A stretch of DNA of 64,000 nt from Tetrapyrgos nigripes (GCA_013368315.1 JAACJM010000084.1:1-64000), one strand, 5' to 3'; numbered from the stretch's first letter, positions 12,901 through 24,669 are shown. The notes: a model not told the origin generated them from the letters alone. Made by a program: numbers and translations.

Positions 12901-13751
12901 CCTAATTGTCCTCCTAGCTTATGCCATTTAATTTTTCCTGGGCCATCAGTACCTCTCATGGTTACAATGACTGAGGTTGACTTGAAGCTGCAAATCATAT
13001 TGATAAAGTTCCTGACTTTTGCCTGGTCCTCACCATTCCATGGTGCATCAAAATTATCCAGAATCAATAAAGACTGTTGGCAGCCTTTGAGATAGTCCAA
13101 CAATACACCCAAAGGTCCTTTTCTCTGAGGAACCTGCAGTCCAATTGCCCGCACCAATCCTTGAGTAAGGTTTGTTGCATCTGGGAGAATTTCACAGGGG
13201 ATGAAGTAGCATCTCCCTGCAAATTTCTCTGTGATCAAGGAGTGTTCCATGATATGCAAAACCACAGATGTTTTGCCTATTCCTCCAGTTCCAAGGATAG
13301 CTATATACACCTGATTGGCTTCACACAAGAGGTTCACTGATTCTTCCACAAGATGGGATCTGCCCGTGAATACATCTGGGGCTGACGGGTTTTGAAGAAG
13401 CAAATCACTGCAAATTTGAAAATCAGATAAAATTATAAGACATGATAGACTTATGCATACTCTGCTGTGATTTCCTGAAAAGAAAAAGTTGTCAGGCATT
13501 CATTTCTGTTAGCAACAAGAAATTGTTATTTACCTTTGGTTTGCTTTCTGGCAGATCTGCAAATAATTTAAGTATCATACTATTGATCTGAACAATCCAT
13601 TTGATTACTTACAGGTATTGTATGTATAATGTGCATCTCGCCCAATATTAGTGATAGTTGAACGCACGATATTGAAGTCATGGGCTCCAGCAAGGATATT
13701 CGCCTGGCTTCCAGTACCAGTTTGGTCAGGGCTATTATCAGTTGGTTTCAT
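9946..13751 (-). pseudogene. NLR-like NB-ARC/TPR gene, one-base frameshift
   Basis: The start is ATG at 13751. Exons are 13751-13612, 13556-13534, 13474-13461 (14 nt) and 13407-9946; the frame runs cleanly through all three short introns. The joined protein is about 1,210 residues. It has a polar N-terminus containing GAHDFNIVRSTITNIGRDA, the NB-ARC lead-in VFTGR, a P-loop GTGGIGKTS (about residues 98-106) and Walker B LLILDNFD. There follow about 16-17 TPR repeats of 40 residues (AQCLQSLGNI..MLGQYEEAKVML) and a C-terminal hydrophobic helix (IFIFLVVLLLALALRYY). A run of three C at 11050-11052 stands where sister repeats have four. This puts the last eight repeats out of frame, so as read the protein would stop near 10911. 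Fungal NLR-like proteins are thought to act in non-self recognition. The gene is either a pseudogene or carries a sequencing error. The domain call is firm. Confidence 0.85.
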
Positions 13752-14272
13752 ATCCGAAGCTTGTTTCGATTTCTCTGAATTGCCTTTCAATCCCACAAAA
13801 ATCTCAGCGCCTAATTTCTCACTCACCTCAGTTCAGAATTACGATTCACAAAGGATGAAAAGTGTCTCAAAACCGTGACCGGAACTTTAGAAGTTGCGTT
13901 TGATGCCATCATTTGGTTTTTCGCGATTGATGAGCCAATCAGAACTCTAGGAAACATCTAAGTATTATTAGAACATGTATATTGCTGCCGCCGCTGCAGT
14001 GTCTGGCAATGATCAAACCCTGCGCTGCAAGACTGTCTCCTCAATTTCTTGTCATGACCATTGGATTTGGGAATGCGAAGCCATACATGTATGTACACAG
14101 ACAGTACAGCAACAGTCAGACTGGGATGCCAAACGGGAAAGAACCGATCACTTTCTAAACATAAGCAAATACGCATGTCGTGCACAAGGTAATAAGTATG
14201 TATTTACTTCATTTGCACTGTAGGCAAAATTTGAATCAAAAGTGTATTTGAAGTTTACCTATAGGCCGGGGT
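13752..14272. other. Possible 5' leader or extra first exon of NLR gene
   Basis: On the minus strand an ATG at about 13915 opens a short frame ending at GTGAGT (about 13826), which could be an upstream first exon with a donor. An acceptor joining it in frame to the MKPTD exon was not settled. Nothing else was recognised. Confidence 0.3.
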
Positions 14273-14310
14273 TACGAGGCCCCTTTAGGGCCGAGTTAAC
14301 TTATGTCGAC
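14273..14310 (+). repeat. Helentron-like 5' end
   Basis: The sequence TACGAGGCCCCTTTAGGGCC follows a T, like the end at position 203. GGCCC and GGGCC can pair around CTTTA. No 3' partner could be assigned, so this is an isolated end. Confidence 0.4.
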
Positions 14311-15162
14311 CTCGAAAATTTTACCACGACCTCAAACTCCCACCCCTTTTCGTTGCCACTCAACCGGTACAGTGGACATCATTAATGCACGATAGGCACA
14401 AAGTGCCTACCTTAGGATAAGCTAGCATGTGGAGTGGCAATGTATATCCTGATGAATCTGCCATGTAGGCAGATTTGGTATCCTCTGCTCCCATCCTCCA
14501 TTGCGCAAGAGATGTCTTTTCTCGATCCACCCTCCATGTCTCTTTAGCTCTGCATGCATTTGGGCCCCTTCGGAGTTAGTCTCCATTTCCTCCTAGCACC
14601 CTGACGCTCAGGACTCAGTCCCGATGGACGTCGAGATGCCTTTCTCTGACCCGATTTCCAGACGCGTCTTTGGTATGTATGTCACATCCCCGGCATTTCC
14701 CGATGGCGCTTCGGACCGAGCCCTCCAAAATGACTTTTTCCCGCTTTTCCCCGGGTTCCCCGCCACAGCCCAGCGCTCCGAAATGCTCCACGCCTTTCTT
14801 TCCACTCCCTTATTCCTCTATTCCGTCTCCGTGTTACTATTGCTGAAGTCAATGACTGATTGCGATTTGCGTTAGGTTCTGATCAACATCCACCTCCTTT
14901 ACCTGGAAGAGATACAGATGAAAATTCTGAGTCCGTTGTCATCTTGCTTTGCTCCCATCTTCATTTTTTTGCTCTACCTCTTCGCGTTTCTGTGATATTT
15001 TCTCTCTGTGTTTGCTTGGACTCCTTTTGAATGTGGCTGGCAAGTGCATCAAAGTTCTTGCTACTGGCTACCCTTCAACGCTTTGCTATTTTTTTGTTCC
15101 TTTGGTTTTCGCTCCCGTCTCTTTCCTTCCCTGTTTATCGAATTTCCCCTGCATTTCAGTAG

Positions 15163-15222
15163 GTACAATCTGTCAAGGAATACAAGATCATAAGTTGAAT
15201 AATGCCACTACTCAATGCACAC
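15163..15222 (+). repeat. Dispersed repeat, copy 1
   Basis: Contains ACAATCTGTCAAGGAATACAAG, then TTGAATAA.GCCACTACTCAA, also found at 21525-21630 (same strand) and in part at 19150-19222 (opposite strand). It has no coding content. Confidence 0.6.
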
Positions 15223-17060
15223 CTATGGAACCAGTTGTCGGACAAAATGTGTATTTTCAATTGCCATAGCGTATGTCAAACTGCGTGAGAGTGGTTTTCA
15301 CGGCAAATGCGAATTTTGCCGAGTATCAGACTAATGTTATGCAGTATTGTGAAAGTCTGTTATGTGAAAGTCAAGGCTTGAAGTAGTGAATCATCAGGTC
15401 CTCTTGGTCAGGTGTAAGGTTTGCATGGCTTCAATTGGAGAGTGAGGCCGTTGTCATTATTATCTGTGCTGTCACTAATGACTATTGGTATCCTAGAGTA
15501 AGTTGAGGTGTAGGAATGGCATGTTGTGGTGGTTGGAGATCTAAGTTGAATTGATGGTAAATTAGAGCTAATATCCCGTAGGCACACTGTCGATGATGCA
15601 CCGATGATGTTCCATGCTAGGGCCGCGTCTTTTTTAGCCGCCGGCGCAGTCATCTTGTTAAACGTTTTTACGCGTAAATATCCTTGTTTTCTTCCGCTTT
15701 GTTACTCTACTATGGATATGTGAGGTATACTTAATGGTCCTCGAGAACCTTGACTTCACTTTTGGCGGCCAGAATACCCTCGTTTCGGTTGAAGCAAAGG
15801 TTCTTGGCACCGTGGGGAAGTGCCTTTACAACAATCTGACGATTCTGACCCGGTCTCACGTCGCAGACTTAGCAGGTAAGTGTAACACAGTCTAAAAATG
15901 GTTTTGCAAGCTCAAAATACGGAGAGCGACGTGACTTGCCGTCGAAAGGACCTGTGTGCGATATGACGTTTTGATCGCAGACTTTAATAACAAGTTGCTA
16001 CACCGTTCAGCCACAGTTGGCGTAGTCGGCGAAATCACAATGAAAGCGTTTGGATAAAAATACGAGATTTTCATATTTAGCTCTTGAAGGATCCTATGCT
16101 TATTTCAAAAGTAAATCTAAGGTCTAGAGACTCGTTTTGAGCTACAAAGTGGGTACGTGAGCAAAATAACTACAAGTATGTAGTTCCACAGCTATATACT
16201 GCTATTGTGAGTCAAGTTGATTCATAAGTGAGAATAATCACCCCCAGCTCAGCATTGATAAAGTGAGGTGGCAAAATAACCCAATGAAGCTGGAGAAATT
16301 TCACCAGAAGGATGGCGGTTGGTCACCGACTCGACTCGGAGACGCGTGAGAAAGTAAATGGGAAATATTGTGGATAGGGGCTGCACGACTCATGGCGTAG
16401 AGTCTAGAGATGCACAAAATGTAAACATCTACCGCGCCATTGTCGAAAAACTGCCCAATGTCAAGATCCTGCTGGTAGAGCTACCTACGGGACCGTATTA
16501 GTACGGGTTGGATCTCCGGGGGAAGCCTGATGGTCTGGATCGACGTCGGACATCGTACTTCAGTAATAAGCCGTAAGTAGGATACTTATAGGACATTGAA
16601 ACAGACCAGTCTGAAAACTGACTTACATCAACATGAACTTTGACATGCGTAGGTTTGGTATTACTGGGGAGGGTCATTGTATATGTCGGGGCCAGACCAC
16701 GCATTTGTCAGGGAGGTAATTCAACTTACGACTTTCACTTTACAACTGACGTAACCTGACAATAGTATTTTTGTCCGAAATCTGCTGTCAGACATATCTT
16801 TACACTATCATCATCCAATCTACAAAAGTGCAATCCACCCTCTTCCTGTTGCTCTAGGACCACCAAACTCGGTATATAGATATCCAGCGAGTGCAGTAGT
16901 ACCCTTGTCGAGTTACAGACGGTGTTATCACCGTTTACTCTCTGTGCGTCGTCAACAATGGCGAGCTCGATATCTTTTTTCTCTGCCGCGCGTGTGACAT
17001 GTGACTGTCACGGTCACCTACCTTCCTTCGTCGCGCAGTATTCTAGTTCGGACGCTCCGC

Positions 17061-17372
17061 TCTGGTCGTCTCCCTTCTAGAACGACTTGCGCAGGGACCC
17101 ACCCTTTCTGATGGCACCAGTACTCCGTCACACCAGTCTGAAGGGGTCTGTTCTCGTTCTCAGTTTCTCAATAGACTGGAAGGGGTTCAAGCTTGTTACC
17201 ACATCTTGCAGCTCTCTCTGGTCATCTCCCTTCTACAACGATTTGTGCAGGGAACCGCTCCTTTCGATAGTACTAGTACTCCGTCAATCCGGTCCGAAGG
17301 AGTTTGTTTTCGTTCTCTGTCTCTTGATAGACCGGGAAGGGGTTCAAACTTGTTCTCTCATCATGGCGGAAA
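17061..17372. repeat. Diverged tandem repeat, 2 x 156 bp
   Basis: Two units (17061-17216 and 17217-17372) share TCTGGTC.TCTCCCTTCTA, a CGTCA..CC.GTC.GAAGG block and GGAAGGGGTTCAA. They are clearly related, with many substitutions. No function is apparent. Confidence 0.6.
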
Positions 17373-18018
17373 GCATCCCTCACGTCGCCGAGGTTGGGAG
17401 AGCTCTCGCTCGCCTCTAAGACGCAAAGGTGAACATACTCAGTCATCATCCCCATCGGGTCGACACTCTGATGGCACTCTTACGCTCCGAGTACATGGCT
17501 GTGCCACTCCTGCATATTAGCTCCTTCTGCTTCACCATCCCCTTCTTCTGCTCCCCTTACTCACCAACCTGTTGATGAGCAAAGGAATCAGAAAAAGCAT
17601 GTGAAATCTCTACAGCTGTGGCTTAGCCTCCTATCTTGAGATCCCAAACTGTCCCACTTGGGGCCTCACCCTCCTGACTGTACCTACTCCGTCCCTTCCT
17701 CCACCTGACAGAGGAAATCAGAATCACACTCAGGTCAAATACAGCTCGTTCTGTACCTTCGTGGGTCTGTGGTCAGTATACGTCTTTGCGGTTGGATCAG
17801 ACAATGATAGCAATCACGAGTTACCTACTTTGTATGCCGAGTCTGCTTTACATACTGTGTACAACTCTCTCCCGTCTCCATACCATGTACCTCTCCTTGT
17901 AGTTTCATGGAATATCAATAGTCATATTGCTAACAGACCTATCCTACCCCGACTTGTCCCTTCAAGAAATCCCATCCTTATGTGGGTGTTACTATTCAAT
18001 TCTAAATGCTTCTTTCGA

Positions 18019-19130
18019 TGAAGAGAGTGTGGGCCAGCGCTGAGGCATGGCGAGTATGAGGCCAGAGGGAACAGTGAAGTACACATTATTTTTTATGGCG
18101 AAATGTTATACCACTATAGATAGGGTATAAAACACATAAGAAGCTGTAATGAGCAAAGAGTGCAATCCAGAAAGTTAGAAATCAATTCAATACCTAATCA
18201 AGATGTTTCCAAACAAATCAACTCTCCAGATGTTACAAACCAAGCTCTAACATGAAAGGCTGAACTATACATGCGCGGAGAAAGGGAATGAGTGAGCACA
18301 CCAGCATATGACAGGTCAAGATGATAAGAAGCATCTGAGCAACTGAAAGAACAAGCTTGATTTGATATCTGATAACCGACATGAATATAGAACCAATGTA
18401 CAGCTTAGACCAGTAATCATTCAAGGACATTGAGCACTGATCATTGTACAACATTGAGTTGTGATCATAAAACGACGTTGAGCCATCATTGGAACAAAGA
18501 ATAGAAGTGTAAGAGAAAGAGAACCCAGAGATGTGACTGTTGCGAGTGAAATCTTCAAAAGTGTAACTGTCTTGAATGAGATTTTGCAATCCGACCGGAA
18601 AGAGTTCTCCCAAGGCATAGCAAACAGCAATGTTGCATTCATGACCTAGTTTAAACGTGCACAGAGTCACATAAGAGAGGTTGAGAAACACCAATTCATT
18701 GTAGACAGGTGCTGTATACCCAAGGACTCAAACACAAAATAAGTAGCCTAAGCAGTAAGTGTCACAGACAAAATCTCCACAATTAGACGAGCATGAGTTT
18801 ACATCAGTTGCAACCGAGATAGCAAGGCTGCGATCAAAGTCATTGTGGCCTAGTATGCAGTGAGTTGCATTATAGAAGTTGAGGAACATCGACTGGTTGT
18901 AGAGAAACACCGTGGAATCGAGTCTAGAGGCGGAATGGAAAAGGAAACCTAAGTGAGCGAAATATTACTCTGCGCAGTCCGCCTGGCTGCGCTTGCGAAC
19001 ACTCAGTCTGATGTTGCACTCAAAGTAATCATGACCTAGTTTACACAGAGCCAAAATGAGAACAGTCCAGCAAAAAGAAAAAAGTGTGCAGAGAGCTTCA
19101 TGGTGGTATGAGAGAGGGAAAAACAAGATA
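18019..19130 (-). mobile_element. Decayed Helentron derivative with ORF start
   Basis: The 3' end is at 18019 (minus-strand ...GCCATGC-CTCA-GCG-C-TGGCCCACACTCTCTTCA, then T). Further 5' on the minus strand, near 19101, the sequence around an ATG (CTCTCATACCACCATGAAGC) resembles the start of the long Helentron's ORF (TTTCATACCATCATGTACC). Between them lie short repeated segments rich in FLYN, NxS and YND that recall its N-terminal 13-residue repeats. The piece at 18620-18690 partly duplicates 18840-18900. It is therefore probably an internally deleted, decayed family member. No 5' TACGAGG end is visible. The protein-level link is by eye and weak. Confidence 0.4.
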
Positions 19131-19149
19131 GGTGCATGCTTAGTTTTCT

Positions 19150-19222
19150 GACATGTTGCTAATAGTCCCCATTATTCAATCTATGACCTTGTATTCCTTG
19201 ACAGATTGTACTAACATGCAGG
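19150..19222 (-). repeat. Dispersed repeat, copy 2
   Basis: On the minus strand this reads ACAATCTGTCAAGGAATACAAG ... GGGACTATTAGCAACAT. The same pieces occur at 15163-15222 and 21525-21630. It sits at the upstream edge of the decayed Helentron derivative. Confidence 0.6.
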
Positions 19223-19964
19223 TGTGTAGATAGATAGATACATGGTGTGGTCCCATTGAGGAACTGCTGGTTTACAGGTCATAAGTAGTACATAAGGGAT
19301 CCAAAGTTAAAAACTCGTTGCCCCAATTCTACCTGCTACGGGGCGGGACTCAGGAACATTCCCCCTTATGCCTGTCTCGCAAGGATCAACCGAGCCAATC
19401 TTCCTTCGGCGCAGTGAGAGGGTTCTACTATGGGAAGGTGTCTTGGGAGTATAAAGAAGGTGTGGCATTCGAAGCCCTATCATTGCCTGGTCTGATTTTC
19501 GAATATTGGATTTGGACAGTGGTTGTAACATCTATGAAGCTATTCATTGATCCTTGAACCAACATGACTCCCCATTATATAAAAGTCATCATTTGCTTGT
19601 GATGCCTTACATGCATACTGGTGAGTCAGTCAGGAAGATATACAATGTATCTGAGGGCAAGTACAATCCATCTTATTCTGATTGGGAGTAGACCCAGTCA
19701 CCCAATTCTGTGAACAAGGGGACCAATAGGGATTTGGAGTCAACACCTAACAGCTGGCAAAGGAGAGTATGTTGTACTTGCTGTAAAATCAGCAAGGCCA
19801 CCTCGTCTCCATCTGACATGATCTCACAGGTGGCAATCAATCAGACCTTTGTATAGTGCCCATCAAATCTTTGGAGGAAGGTGGTTCGTTCTGATATGGG
19901 ATTTGATGGAGAGAATACTTGTCTGTAGCAGATCCAAGCTGTCTGAGCCTTCTTTTTGTAGTGT
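19223..19964. other. No convincing gene
   Basis: Only short open frames without domains were seen. Confidence 0.5.
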
Positions 19965-20238
19965 TACGAGGCCGAAGAATGAGGCTGAGTTGTTTACAGT
20001 GCGTTTCTGCAGGTGGCTATGTCAATTATGTCCTGATTTCTCCTGACCATCTCTTTCCGCATTTGTCCTGCCCCTCCTCTATTTTCCGTTTCATTTCCGA
20101 CAGCTTACAGAATCATAATCTTTCTCAATTCTCTCCAGCAAAGATGCAATCGAGATTTGATCCTGCTGTGTAGCAAGTGTGGTATATATAGCTTTGACAG
20201 CTCTACTCTTGCTCTCTGGGTCCTAGAGTATCCATGAA

Positions 20239-21093
20239 CTATGCCAAAACTAGACGGAACATGACACGAACCTTTTTGTAATGAACAAGAGCCTCCGCCT
20301 TCTGCTGAATGGTATCAGGGGTTGTCTCGACCTTTAATCCTTCTTTTCCAGCAGCACTCAGAACATGATTCCAAGCCTCAGCCTTGTGGCTGTGTTTAGC
20401 ATACCACAGTTGCTTGGTCACCAATGCTCAGGCAAGAGCAATCAGAGCCTGCGCATCAAACTTCCTTGCACCTGGAGCTGGCCTCTTACGTGGTTTAGTG
20501 GAAGAAGTTGAGTTGTTTGGGATCCCAGTCATCGCTGTGTTGGCGTTATTGTGAGATGAAAGTGGGCTGGAGCCTGTACCAGGAATGGAGGAAAGAAGTG
20601 ATGACACTCCCAGCAGTGCAGGAGCAGGAGCGGGGGGAGGTGTGGTTACAGGTGCTGAGGATAGCATCGACATGATTGGTGGTAATCTATGGATGGGGAA
20701 CGAAGGCGGTTCAGCAACGGCCATCATGGTATGAATTGGAGGAAGTGTCATGATCAATGGAGACGGGAGAGTGAATGTTCTTTGGAGAGAAGCACCACGA
20801 CCTGGACATGGAACCTCAGGTAACTGTCGTGGATCCATGTTGTGTTTGCAAAGCAGCTGATCAATTTTTAACTGTATGGACTGAGTCTTTATGTTGGCAA
20901 AGGTCTGATCAATTTCCTTGAAGGTTTGGTCGAGTTTCTCGAAGAGAGTGTCGCTTTCGTCAAGTGATCGCTGTGGTGGAGGGGTAATAGCACCTTCCCA
21001 AGAACCAAGGTTGTTGAAGGAGGCATGGATAGGAGAAGGAAAAGAAGAAAAAGAATGCACAGGTGAAGATGACCTGGCGTTGCTGGGGAGCAT
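20239..21093 (-). pseudogene. Myb/SANT-like fungal protein with in-frame TGA
   Basis: An ATG at 21093 opens a 221-codon frame: a Ser/Pro-rich N-terminus, a heptad-like FEKLDQTFKEIDQTF segment, then a Pro-rich linker and a basic TKPRKRPAPGARKFD block. It stops at a TGA (20428-20430) in the context QALIALA-stop-ALVTKQLW. The same frame then continues for 60 codons (WYAKHS..AEAWNHVL....TPDTIQQKAEAL). Agaricomycete proteins of this type run through this point as ...LARA..., so the TGA most simply comes from CGA by a C-to-T change. The conserved C-terminal block looks like a Myb/SANT or DNA-binding module. It lies within the Helentron derivative at 19965-21680, so it may be a captured gene fragment. 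The function is not known. Confidence 0.55.
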
Positions 21094-21524
21094 ATAAATA
21101 CGAGGGGGAAAAGGGAGGATGGATTTTAGGACAAACCAACTGCAAACCCCTTAAACACTTCAGTGGGTCAGCTTTTCAGGCTCCAGGAATCAGACATGAG
21201 GTGCAAAGGTGTTGCATGAGGTGACAGGGATGGTTTAAGCTTTAAGGATGGTATGCAGAGGCAGTGGAGTGGGCGAAATGGAGGGACCTCCAGCAAAAAT
21301 AGTCTGACATGAGACTTGAATGGGTGTCATGGTAATTGTACCAGGTGTTGGCCACAGCCCACAGTGCATAACAGAAGAGTGGGACCAATGTGGGAGGTGA
21401 TGACGCAACGACGACGTTGAGAGGAAATACTACAGTGGTGGGAACATTTTCACGCAGTCAGAATTTAGCTGAGTGTTAACCAAGTGTCAGAACCTAGCCA
21501 AGTTTTCCCTGAAAAAAAATGTTT

Positions 21525-21630
21525 TCTGATGTGTTGCTAATAGTCCCTAATATCACTACTCAATGCACACTTGCATGTCAATCTGTCAAGGAATACAAGA
21601 TTATAAATTGAATAACGCCACTACTCAACA
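21525..21630 (+). repeat. Dispersed repeat, copy 3
   Basis: Contains GTTGCTAATAGTCCCTAATA, CACTACTCAATGCACAC, ATCTGTCAAGGAATACAAGA and again CACTACTCAA. It is the most complete of the three copies and lies just inside the 3' end of the element at 19965-21680. Confidence 0.6.
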
Positions 21631-21680
21631 GAAAGGGGGCCTTGTATCTTGCCATGCGAAGCAGTGGCACCTTTCCCCAG

Positions 21681-24124
21681 TTGGTACTACCCCCCATCAA
21701 GAATAGCCCCTATCTTGTACATGGTACTTTCTCAAAATGTACCCATGGAAACAAGCCCAAAATATCCTATCATTTACTAGAAGCTGGCCAAACTGGGAAG
21801 CTAGCCATTTGCTGATTATCTGCTTTTTTCTATGAACACTGGGTTGGCTTTGGGTATCTGGCAGAGAAATACTGAAATGACATGATTTCTATAATTGAGC
21901 TTCCCACAGTGCAAAACCACAACCCAACCACGACACTTCCACTGATCACAACTCAACAACGATTGTTTTATTGGGTATGCACATTTCTGGGCTAGAGCAG
22001 GTGCCCAGCTAGGGCCAAATCAGACACATTTTGCATAAATATTCGCTGTTCCTCCTTCCACAGTGCCAATGCACATACCAGTCAATACACAAGAAAGCCA
22101 CAGTTTGTATCCAAAAACACTCCCAAAGAGTAAGAGTGACTTGCTGCAATATGATTTTGAAAAAACTGGATGGTGGCCAGGATCCTGCTTAAACATAGTA
22201 TGGCATTACATATGCATATGCATATGAAGGAGGGTAAGGAGAGGGTAAGGAATACCATTGCTTTTATGTATATCGTCATAAAAAAGGACAGCAAAAATTT
22301 AAATTAACCAAAGATCTGATCTTCCGAGTCGCTCGTTGGCTCACTGTCACTTAGCTGTGGCTGATGTGGCTTCCTCCGCTCTGGACCCTACATCAGTAAA
22401 ACATGCAATTCTATTGCCTGGCTTGTCCAGCTTGTCAGCTTGGTGGCAAGCTGACTGAATGGATCAGCCAGTTATTTTTGGCTGAGGCTTGTCACAAGAA
22501 AGATCGAGATGGCCACTTGTGGCTTGCCAACCACATAAAGCTAACTTGCTGAGGTTTATTCAGCTGTACAAGCTGGGTCAAGCCAGTCAACAGAAACTTG
22601 ATTTCTTCTGATGTAATCTAAAGTAACCCAAAATCTTAAGTTGCAACTCAAACTCAAACACGCAACTAGGCAGCTATGCTTCCACATATATGAGATGTAC
22701 AGTTGAGCTGATTAGCAGCACCCTTTTTTTATCTCCGAAACTTAGCTGAAAAGTAAGTTAATTTCTGTGGTGCTTACTGTACTATCATGAAGACAAGTTT
22801 GGTATGTGATATTTTTGGTGTCCAGTTCAGTCAGTTCACTGGCTGATATGAGGTATGACAGATCAAAAGTTTAGTTCACTTTTGGTAGGTCTCTCCCAGT
22901 CAGTGTTGCCATGGTCCAGGTAGGTCCAGGCTTTGCCAAAAATTTCTGGCCCTCAACCTGGTGTCAGAAACCTTCATCTCAGCCACCTTCAGTACACACC
23001 ATACCCCCATATCCATCACTCTTACATCATTCACCACCTATGTGTGCCCCCATCCTATTCTATTTCCATTTCATTTATTATGTTGATTATCCATTCTGTT
23101 CACTGCTCCACATTTATATTCATTGTTTAACATTTGATTCATTCTATTCACTGTTTGGGACTCATGATCATTTAGTATATTTAGTTATAGGAGCACCATA
23201 GTTAGTTGCAGAGTCTCACTACTTGTATATAGGTAGTGTTCTTCTGTACTCAAGCCTCAGAATTGATCTTGTTTTTGTTTCCTCTCATTCTTCTTTGCTT
23301 GTTCTACATCGTGAATCAAGGAGACTTGCACTATACTTGTGCACAGCGAATCTAGTTGGACGACTCTCTCAGGAGTCACAGTTGTCTCATATCCTTATTC
23401 TCGTTCTACATTCACCATCTGTCACCATTCTCCTTGGTCTAGGTCTTTGCTGTCATCTCAGTTGCTGTACAGCCATGCAGATTGATCTGCCAGCAGCTAG
23501 GGTCTTTGGTCTCATAGGCTTAGGGTTAGTGGGTGAGTAGTCTCACTCCCTCTCGCCAAAGCCACCCCTAGGTTCCTGACTCCTCCTGGGGCATTCTCCC
23601 CTCATCAACGAGCCCATTTGTAAGGGGACAGTTTCCTTTTCCTTTCTCTTCTCCTTTAGGACTTGTTTGTTCTTGTTTTATCTGGACTCCATTGACTTGT
23701 TTACCCTTGTTTCATCGTTTCATCATCCATCATTATTATTCATCATTCTGATCTCCCATCATTCCACTTTTCTATTACTTCGTTGCTGCTGTATAGTTTT
23801 GCAGATCTTTTCCCAGGCCTTCATACAAGTATATATACCCCTTCCCTGCAGGTGAGTATCCTTGAGTTTTTTTCTTTGGATCTCCTCCTGCAGGTACGTA
23901 GTATGTTAGTCTTGTATTGTCTAGTTCTGATTTATATATCTTTGGATCTCCTCCTGCAGTTGTTGAGTGATTGCCTCACGTGTCAGGAGTCGCCCTTACA
24001 CCATTCAGCATCAAGAGGTTTAGCCCAGCTTGAGGGTTCATGACACCTGGCCCTTGAGGGTCAGTCCAAATTTTGCTGGCCCTTGGCCCTGGACCAGTGG
24101 TCTGGGCATAGGAATACTCATAGA
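21681..24124. other. No convincing gene
   Basis: Pyrimidine- and AT-rich sequence. TTTGGATCTCCTCCTGCAG occurs twice (about 23874 and 23940). It could include LTR-like DNA next to the reverse transcriptase relic, but no LTR ends were established. Confidence 0.4.
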
Positions 24125-24615
24125 CCCTGTTTGCAAGAGAGAGTTGAGGATACCAGAAGATGAAATTGTCTACCCACTTAATGAGTACCTCAACACCAGA
24201 ATGAAGGTGAATAAGGATATTCAATAAGTAGTACTGTAGGATCCTATCCAAGTTGAGGAGAATATGCACCATGGTGTCTGTGATGTGGCCCCATATACCA
24301 GGAGAGGAAGCTTTCCCAAAGTAGGCACTGATCAAGATAGACCAGACCATCGAACATGAGGGCAACGAAATTATGAGCAGAAGGATGAATGGGGATGTTG
24401 CAGAAAGTGGCATCAACATCAAAGACAGATGCCTGAGTACCTGGATGTGTTAGCTACAAGGAGCCAACACTCAAAGAACATGCCCCAGGCACATTGGAAG
24501 CAGTCTGAGTCAATTAAGAAGTTGACCAAATAGATCTCGGGGTCAATGGTGATGGAAGGAGGAATGGGGAGGTCTACAGGTAGGTATCCCTGGGAAAAGA
24601 TGAAGAGGTGAGGGA
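24125..24615 (-). pseudogene. Reverse transcriptase relic, frameshifted
   Basis: Three minus-strand frame segments line up in order as a decayed retroelement polymerase. The first is ITIDPEIYLV...FQCAWGMFFECWLLVANT. A +/-1 shift leads into THPGTQASVFDVDATFCNIP with IHPSAHNFVALMFDGLVYLDQ. A second shift leads to FGKASSPGIWGHITDTMV, then VLIKWVDNFIFW. The FDVDATF..IP..P block and the WVDN (WVDD-like) segment match, from memory, the polymerase of DIRS-like and related elements common in mushroom genomes. At least two frameshifts mean it is dead. No integrase, recombinase or LTR was identified nearby. Confidence 0.6.
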
Positions 24616-24669
24616 ACATTGTATGTGAAGGGGCATGAATGGATAGCAGTCATTGATAATGATATGAAA

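Larger units (their letters stand above)
14311..18018. other. No supportable gene; scattered short repeats
   Basis: Open frames up to 110 codons occur but lack recognisable domains. The stretch includes a dispersed repeat (15163-15222) and a diverged tandem repeat (17061-17372). The plus strand at 17360-17520 has short conserved-looking pieces in shifting frames, suggesting a decayed coding sequence. Confidence 0.4.
19965..21680 (+). mobile_element. Probable non-autonomous Helentron carrying a gene
   Basis: The left end is TACGAGGCCGAAGAATGAGG after a flanking T, identical over its first 20+ bases to the 5' end of the long Helentron. At 21638-21680 a diverged 3' end appears: GGCCTTGTA, hairpin GCCATGC-GAA-GCA-G-TGGC, then CACCTTTCC. 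The 1.7-kb interior carries a minus-strand Myb/SANT-like gene with an in-frame stop. The right end is degenerate, so the border is approximate. The arrangement fits the gene capture known for Helitrons. Confidence 0.5.

Noticed and set aside
14608..14875. Two overlapping ORFs near a possible gene start
   Set aside because: No homologous pattern recognised and no exon chain; composition alone is not enough.
20428..20430. In-frame TGA as possible selenocysteine recoding
   Set aside because: Fungi of this group are not expected to use selenocysteine here, no SECIS-like structure was noted, and a CGA-to-TGA change explains it.
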